Assembly (NCBI GenBank): GCA_900549105.1
Contig: URND01000115.1
Span: 1 to 9,404, forward strand
Reading direction: 5' to 3'
DNA from: an uncultured Eubacteriales bacterium
Lineage (GTDB): Bacteria; Bacillota; Clostridia; Lachnospirales; Lachnospiraceae
Length of the DNA: 9,404 nt
How positions within the stretch are numbered: position 1 is the first letter of the stretch; each line of letters opens with the position of its first letter. A program made the translations under genes and the position numbers. Below are positions 5,830 to 9,404 of this stretch, piece after piece. The notes under the pieces were generated by a model. That model was not told the origin of the DNA, searched no databases, and saw nothing but the letters and a program-made list of their open reading frames with translations.

Positions 5830-8013
5830 ATGAAGCAAAACGAGACATTAAAAACAGGGCGTGTAACTATTCCGACAAATTTGGATGTGGTGCCGGAGAC
5901 AATTGAAATTTTAAAGCGTTGGGGTGCCGATGCGATTAGAGACTGCGATGGAACAGAGTTCCCGGAAGAATTGATTCATACGGGGGCAAAAATTTATTCG
6001 ACATATTATACGACGCGTAAAGACAATAAGTGGGCCAGGGAAAATCCGGATGAGGTGCAGCAGTGCTATATTATGACCGGGTTTCATACGGCAGTGGACA
6101 GCAGGCTGGAAATCGAGCTGATGAAAGGGGTTTCCGCCGAATTGATGCAGGTGAATACACGGGATGATATGAAACGGTGGTGGGAAGTCATTGACCGTTC
6201 CGCAGGAGAAATTGTTCCGGCAGATCAGTGGCATTATGAGGAAGAGCGCGGCAGTGTTATTATAGAGAATCCGGTGAAGTTTCATGAGTATACGGTGAGC
6301 TTTCTGGCTTATATTATATGGGACCCGGTACATATGTACAATGCGGTCACTAATGACTGGAAGAATTTTGAACATCAGATTACATTTGATGTAAGACAGC
6401 CAAAGACCCATAAATATTCGATGGAGCGGCTTCGAAAGTTCTGCGAGGAGCATCCCTATGTCGATGTGATTCGATATACAACATTTTTCCATCAGTTTAC
6501 ATTAATTTTTGATGAACTCAAAAGAGAGAAGTTTGTGGATTGGTATGGCTATTCTGCATCGGTAAGTCCTTATATTCTGAAGCAGTTTGAAAAAGAGGTT
6601 GGCTATCCATTCCGCCCGGAATATATTATTGACGAGGGCTATTATAATAACCAGTACCGTATTCCGAGTAAAGAGTTTAAAGATTTTCAGGCTTTCCAAC
6701 GGCGCGAGGTGGCAAAACTTGCAAAAGAAATGGTGGATATCACCCATGAATACGGTAAGGAAGCAATGATGTTTCTGGGAGACCACTGGATTGGCACAGA
6801 GCCGTTTATGCCTGAATTTGAATCCATTGGCCTGGATGCGGTTGTCGGCAGCGTGGGCAACGGAAGTACGCTTCGGCTGATATCCGACATTTCCGGGGCA
6901 AAATACACGGAAGGACGGTTTTTGCCTTATTTCTTCCCGGATACTTTTCATGCCGGCGGAGAACCTGTCAAAGAAGCAAAAATAAATTGGGTGACGGCAC
7001 GGAGGGCGATTTTGAGAAGTCCGATTGACCGTATTGGATACGGCGGTTATCTCAAACTGGCGCTGGAGTTCCCGGATTTTATCGACTATGTGGAAAGCGT
7101 GTGCAATGAATTCCGTGAGCTTTATGAGAATACCCGGGGAACGGAGCCATACTGTGTAAAGACTGTTGCTGTATTAAACTGTTGGGGAAAAATACGAAGC
7201 TGGGGCTGCCATATGGTGCACCATGCGCTGTATCAGAAGCAGAATTACAGTTATGAAGGCGTTATTGAAGCGCTTTCCGGCGCTGCTTTTGATGTGAAAT
7301 TTATTTCCTTTGATGATATCCGGGCAGATGGTCATATTCTGGATGATATTGATGTTATCATTAATGTGGGCGACGGTGATACGGCCCATACCGGCGGTTA
7401 TCTGTGGGAAGACGCAGATTTGACGGCCAGAATCCGTGAATTCATTTATAATGGCGGCGGCTTTATCGGTGTGGGTGAGCCGTCGGGGCATCAGTATCAG
7501 GGACATTATTTCCAGCTTGCGAATGTACTTGGCGTGGAAAAAGAAACCGGGTTTACTTTAAACTATGATAAATATAATTGGGAAGAGCATCCGGACCATT
7601 TTATTCTCGCGGATATTACGAAACCGGTAGATTTTGGCGAGGGTAAGAAAAATATTTACGCTTTTGAGGGGACGGAGATTCTTGTCCAGCGCGATAAGGA
7701 AGTCCAAATGGCGGTGAATATTTTCGGAAATGGCCGTGCGGTTTATATCAGCGGTCTTCCATATAGTTTTGAAAACAGCCGGATTTTGTACCGGAGTATT
7801 CTTTGGAGCGCCCGGAGTGAAAATGAGATTTATAAGTGGTTCAGCACAAACTATAATGTGGAAATTCATGCTTACGTGAAGAATGGAAAGTACTGTGTTG
7901 TCAATAATACCTATGAGCCTCAGGATACAGTCGTATACCGGGGGGATGGAACCAGCTTTGAACTTCATATGGGAGCAAATGAAATCCGGTGGTATGGGAT
8001 GGAGGAACAATAA
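5830..8013 (+). CDS. lnpA: 1,3-beta-galactosyl-N-acetylhexosamine phosphorylase (GH112)
   Basis: A cytoplasmic inverting phosphorylase that splits Gal-beta-1,3-GlcNAc or Gal-beta-1,3-GalNAc with phosphate into alpha-galactose 1-phosphate and the free hexosamine. The 727-residue protein aligns by eye along its length with B. longum LNBP (about 751). Shared blocks are WGADAIRDCDGT (31-42), EYTVSFLAYIIWDP (153-166), RYTTFFHQFTLIFDE (215-229), FLGDHWIGTEPF (315-326) with predicted proton donor D318, KYTEGRFLPYFFPDTF (358-373), FISFDD (491-496) and YISGLPYS (639-646). A TIM-barrel catalytic part fills about 1-440, a Rossmann-like part 441-660, and a short beta domain the rest. It is shorter than LNBP around 595-615. 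P166 and S341 match the B. longum residues I recall as affecting GNB/LNB preference, so LNB activity is plausible. D-galactosyl-1,4-L-rhamnose phosphorylase is a GH112 alternative, but nahK argues against it. AAGGAA (5815-5820) precedes the ATG. Confidence 0.94.
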   Translation: MKQNETLKTGRVTIPTNLDVVPETIEILKRWGADAIRDCDGTEFPEELIHTGAKIYSTYYTTRKDNKWARENPDEVQQCYIMTGFHTAVDSRLEIELMKGVSAELMQVNTRDDMKRWWEVIDRSAGEIVPADQWHYEEERGSVIIENPVKFHEYTVSFLAYIIWDPVHMYNAVTNDWKNFEHQITFDVRQPKTHKYSMERLRKFCEEHPYVDVIRYTTFFHQFTLIFDELKREKFVDWYGYSASVSPYILKQFEKEVGYPFRPEYIIDEGYYNNQYRIPSKEFKDFQAFQRREVAKLAKEMVDITHEYGKEAMMFLGDHWIGTEPFMPEFESIGLDAVVGSVGNGSTLRLISDISGAKYTEGRFLPYFFPDTFHAGGEPVKEAKINWVTARRAILRSPIDRIGYGGYLKLALEFPDFIDYVESVCNEFRELYENTRGTEPYCVKTVAVLNCWGKIRSWGCHMVHHALYQKQNYSYEGVIEALSGAAFDVKFISFDDIRADGHILDDIDVIINVGDGDTAHTGGYLWEDADLTARIREFIYNGGGFIGVGEPSGHQYQGHYFQLANVLGVEKETGFTLNYDKYNWEEHPDHFILADITKPVDFGEGKKNIYAFEGTEILVQRDKEVQMAVNIFGNGRAVYISGLPYSFENSRILYRSILWSARSENEIYKWFSTNYNVEIHAYVKNGKYCVVNNTYEPQDTVVYRGDGTSFELHMGANEIRWYGMEEQ

Positions 8014-9185
8014 TGGCAAGTTTAAAATTAAAAGATATTAAAAAGATATACCCTAATACAGAAAAAAAGAAAAGTAAAAAAGGGGAACAGGAAAAGAAAA
8101 GTAATCTTCTGGTGACGGAAGAGGGCGTTGTTGCTGTTCAGGAATTCAACCTGGATATTGCGGACAAGGAATTTATCGTATTGGTTGGGCCTTCAGGCTG
8201 TGGAAAATCCACAACACTTCGGATGGTCGCCGGACTGGAGGAGATATCTTCCGGCGATTTGTATATTGACGATAGACGGGTCAATGATGTGGCGGCAAAG
8301 GAACGGGATATTGCCATGGTATTCCAGAGTTATGCGCTTTATCCGCATATGACGGTATTTGAAAATATGGCTTATCCGTTAAAACTGAAAAAAGTCGATA
8401 AGGCGACGATTGAACAGAAAGTCAGAGAAGCGGCGGAAATTCTTGGAATTACCGAGTATCTGGACAGAAAACCAAAAGCCCTTTCCGGCGGCCAGAGACA
8501 GAGAGTGGCGATTGGCCGGGCGATTGTGAGAAATCCAAAGGTGCTTTTAATGGACGAACCCCTCTCCAACCTGGATGCGAAACTTCGTAATCAGATGCGG
8601 GCGGAGATTATTAAGCTCCGCAAACGTATCGACACCACATTTATCTATGTAACCCATGATCAGACAGAGGCTATGACATTGGGGGACCGGATTGTTATTA
8701 TGAAGGACGGCGTTATCCAGCAGGTGGGGACACCGCAGGAAGTATTTGACCATCCGGCCAATCTGTTCGTTGCCGGTTTTATCGGTATGCCGCGGATGAA
8801 TCAGTTTGATGCGGAATTGATAAAGGAAGATGGAAAATATGCAGTCAAAATCGATGGATTGACGGTTGTATTATCGGAAGAAAAACAGCAGCGCCTGCTG
8901 GAAAAAAATGTGGAGCCGCAGGCAGTTGCGCTTGGCGTTCGGCCGGAGCATTTAGTGCTGGATAGAGAGTCGGATGCTGTCATCCGGGGAATCGTGGATG
9001 TATCTGAAATGATGGGCAGCGAAATCCATTATCATGTGACAGCCCAGGGAAAGGATACGATTATCATCGTTCCAAAAATCGGAAGCGGCTCATTTATCCC
9101 TATGGGAAAAGAGATTACGTTTACATTCCAGGGCAGCGTGGCTCATATTTTCGATAAAGAAACCGGAAAAAATCTGGAATTTTAA
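8013..9185 (+). CDS. ABC importer ATPase, MsmX/UgpC/MalK type
   Basis: A 390-residue ATPase that powers the importer. The chosen ATG at 8013 overlaps the phosphorylase stop by one base (TAATG), with GGAGG at 8001-8005 seven bases upstream. A GTG at 7989 is in frame but lacks this spacing and would prepend eight residues unlike the family's MASLKLKDI start. Motifs in order are Walker A GPSGCGKST (59-67), Q-loop VFQSYALYPHMTV (Q105), signature LSGGQ (157-161), Walker B VLLMDEP (177-183), D-loop SNLDA (185-189) and H-loop H215. An OB/TOBE-type domain fills about 265-390, ending FDKETGKNLEF. Unusually, about 22 residues rich in lysine (roughly 16-37) sit between the A-loop tyrosine region KKIYPN and VVAVQEFNL, where MalK/MsmX proteins normally have only a few residues. 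ATPases of this family often serve several importers, but this one is coupled to this operon. Confidence 0.93.
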   Translation: MASLKLKDIKKIYPNTEKKKSKKGEQEKKSNLLVTEEGVVAVQEFNLDIADKEFIVLVGPSGCGKSTTLRMVAGLEEISSGDLYIDDRRVNDVAAKERDIAMVFQSYALYPHMTVFENMAYPLKLKKVDKATIEQKVREAAEILGITEYLDRKPKALSGGQRQRVAIGRAIVRNPKVLLMDEPLSNLDAKLRNQMRAEIIKLRKRIDTTFIYVTHDQTEAMTLGDRIVIMKDGVIQQVGTPQEVFDHPANLFVAGFIGMPRMNQFDAELIKEDGKYAVKIDGLTVVLSEEKQQRLLEKNVEPQAVALGVRPEHLVLDRESDAVIRGIVDVSEMMGSEIHYHVTAQGKDTIIIVPKIGSGSFIPMGKEITFTFQGSVAHIFDKETGKNLEF

Positions 9186-9191
9186 ATTTGT

Positions 9192-9214
9192 GGGGCGGCG
9201 GTGACAGCCGCCCC
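9192..9214 (+). terminator. GC-rich hairpin ending the operon, without a T run
   Basis: GGGGCGGC (9192-9199) pairs perfectly with GCCGCCCC (9207-9214) around a seven-base loop, seven bases after the ATPase stop codon. The position is right for an operon terminator, but GTAAAC follows rather than T residues, so it may be a weak or factor-assisted terminator, or an RNA-stabilising 3' end. A second, weaker stem, CAGATT (9235-9240) with AATCTG (9255-9260) followed by TTTT, lies just downstream and could finish the job. Confidence 0.5.
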
Positions 9215-9281
9215 GTAAACGTCCATATATCCGGCAGATTGGATGTTATGAAAAAATCTGTTTTGGGCGGAAAAGCTCGAC

Positions 9282-9340
9282 AAAAAAGTTCAGAAAAAAC
9301 AAAAAAATGTCTTGCCAAACGAATTAAGATATGGTATGAT
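9282..9340 (+). promoter_or_regulatory. Strong tRNA promoter with A-tract upstream element
   Basis: TTGCCA (9312-9317) and TATGAT (9335-9340) are separated by 17 bases, with TG at 9332-9333 giving an extended -10. Three A runs (9282-9287, 9294-9299, 9301-9307) lie just upstream of the -35, as in UP elements of stable-RNA promoters. Transcription should start near 9347, six bases before the tRNA. Confidence 0.75.
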
Positions 9341-9352
9341 AGTTGTCGTTGA

Positions 9353-9404
9353 GGCTCCATGGTCAAGCGGTTAAGACACCGCCCTTTCACGGCGGTAACA
9401 GGGG
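9353..9404 (+). tRNA. tRNA-Glu (anticodon UUC), 3' end cut by the window
   Basis: The first 52 bases of a tRNA are present. The 5' acceptor arm is GGCTCCA (9353-9359), followed by a D arm containing GGTCAAGCGGTTAAGAC. The anticodon stem is CCGCC (9379-9383) paired with GGCGG (9391-9395), around loop CTTTCAC with anticodon TTC at 9386-9388. The sequence then runs into GGGG, the start of the T arm, at the window edge. The body matches Firmicutes tRNA-Glu. It is probably the first member of a tRNA gene or cluster continuing beyond the window. Confidence 0.95.

Noticed and set aside
7989..8012. An upstream in-frame GTG start for the ATPase.
   Set aside because: The ATG at 8013 has GGAGG at ideal spacing and gives the family-typical MASLKLKDI start; the extra eight residues translate the ribosome binding site.
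9235..9264. Weak stem CAGATT/AATCTG followed by TTTT as an independent terminator.
   Set aside because: Only six pairs with a 14-base loop and four T; too weak to call alone, noted with the GC-rich hairpin.
9121..9390. A minus-strand frame of 89 codons over the operon end and the tRNA.
   Set aside because: It runs through the tRNA gene, its promoter and the hairpin, and shows no recognisable protein features.
1..9404. CRISPR arrays, insertion sequences or phage genes.
   Set aside because: No spaced direct repeats, transposase, integrase or terminal inverted repeats were seen; the only tandem repeat is the short linker repeat in the lipoprotein gene.

Overview
This window reads as a gut-type anaerobic Firmicute, most likely a Lachnospiraceae member (Clostridium cluster XIVa). 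The evidence is moderate-to-low GC, strong AAGGAGG ribosome binding sites, a lipoprotein with an Ala/Glu/Thr/Lys-rich linker after the lipobox, and a Firmicutes-type tRNA-Glu. The species cannot be named from the sequence alone. The window holds a nearly self-contained locus for uptake and phosphorolysis of beta-1,3-galactosyl-N-acetylhexosamines: galacto-N-biose from mucin cores and lacto-N-biose from milk or mucin glycans.

Layout. Bases 1-140 hold a strong intrinsic terminator that closes an upstream unit, then a promoter whose -10 region lies inside a perfect palindrome. nahK (N-acetylhexosamine 1-kinase, 141-1256, +) follows. It converges on an AraC-family regulator (1270-2115, -) with only 13 bases between them. 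A 229-base AT-rich divergent region (2116-2344) carries a minus-strand promoter for the regulator, a plus-strand promoter for the transport operon, and a cluster of CAATA/TATTG half-sites. The plus-strand operon then runs: sugar-binding lipoprotein (2345-3715), internal terminator-like hairpin (3741-3771), two MalF/MalG-type permeases (3812-4696, 4709-5599), a 66-residue two-span membrane protein (5609-5809), the GH112 phosphorylase lnpA/gnpA (5830-8013), and an MsmX/UgpC-type ATPase (8013-9185) whose start overlaps the phosphorylase stop. A GC-rich hairpin follows the operon. A tRNA-Glu(UUC) with its own promoter begins at 9353 and is cut by the window end.

How it works together (inference from families). 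The lipoprotein captures the disaccharide and the two permeases plus ATPase import it. LnpA splits it with phosphate into galactose 1-phosphate and GlcNAc or GalNAc. NahK phosphorylates the freed hexosamine at C1. The AraC protein is the obvious local regulator of the transport operon. The nahK promoter carries a different kind of palindrome, so nahK may answer to a second regulator. The uridylyltransferase and epimerase (lnpC/lnpD, or galT/galE) that complete the pathway in bifidobacteria are absent here and must lie elsewhere.

The pathway itself is known. The less-explained parts are the small membrane protein, the lysine-rich insert in the ATPase, the split control of kinase and phosphorylase, and the internal terminator.
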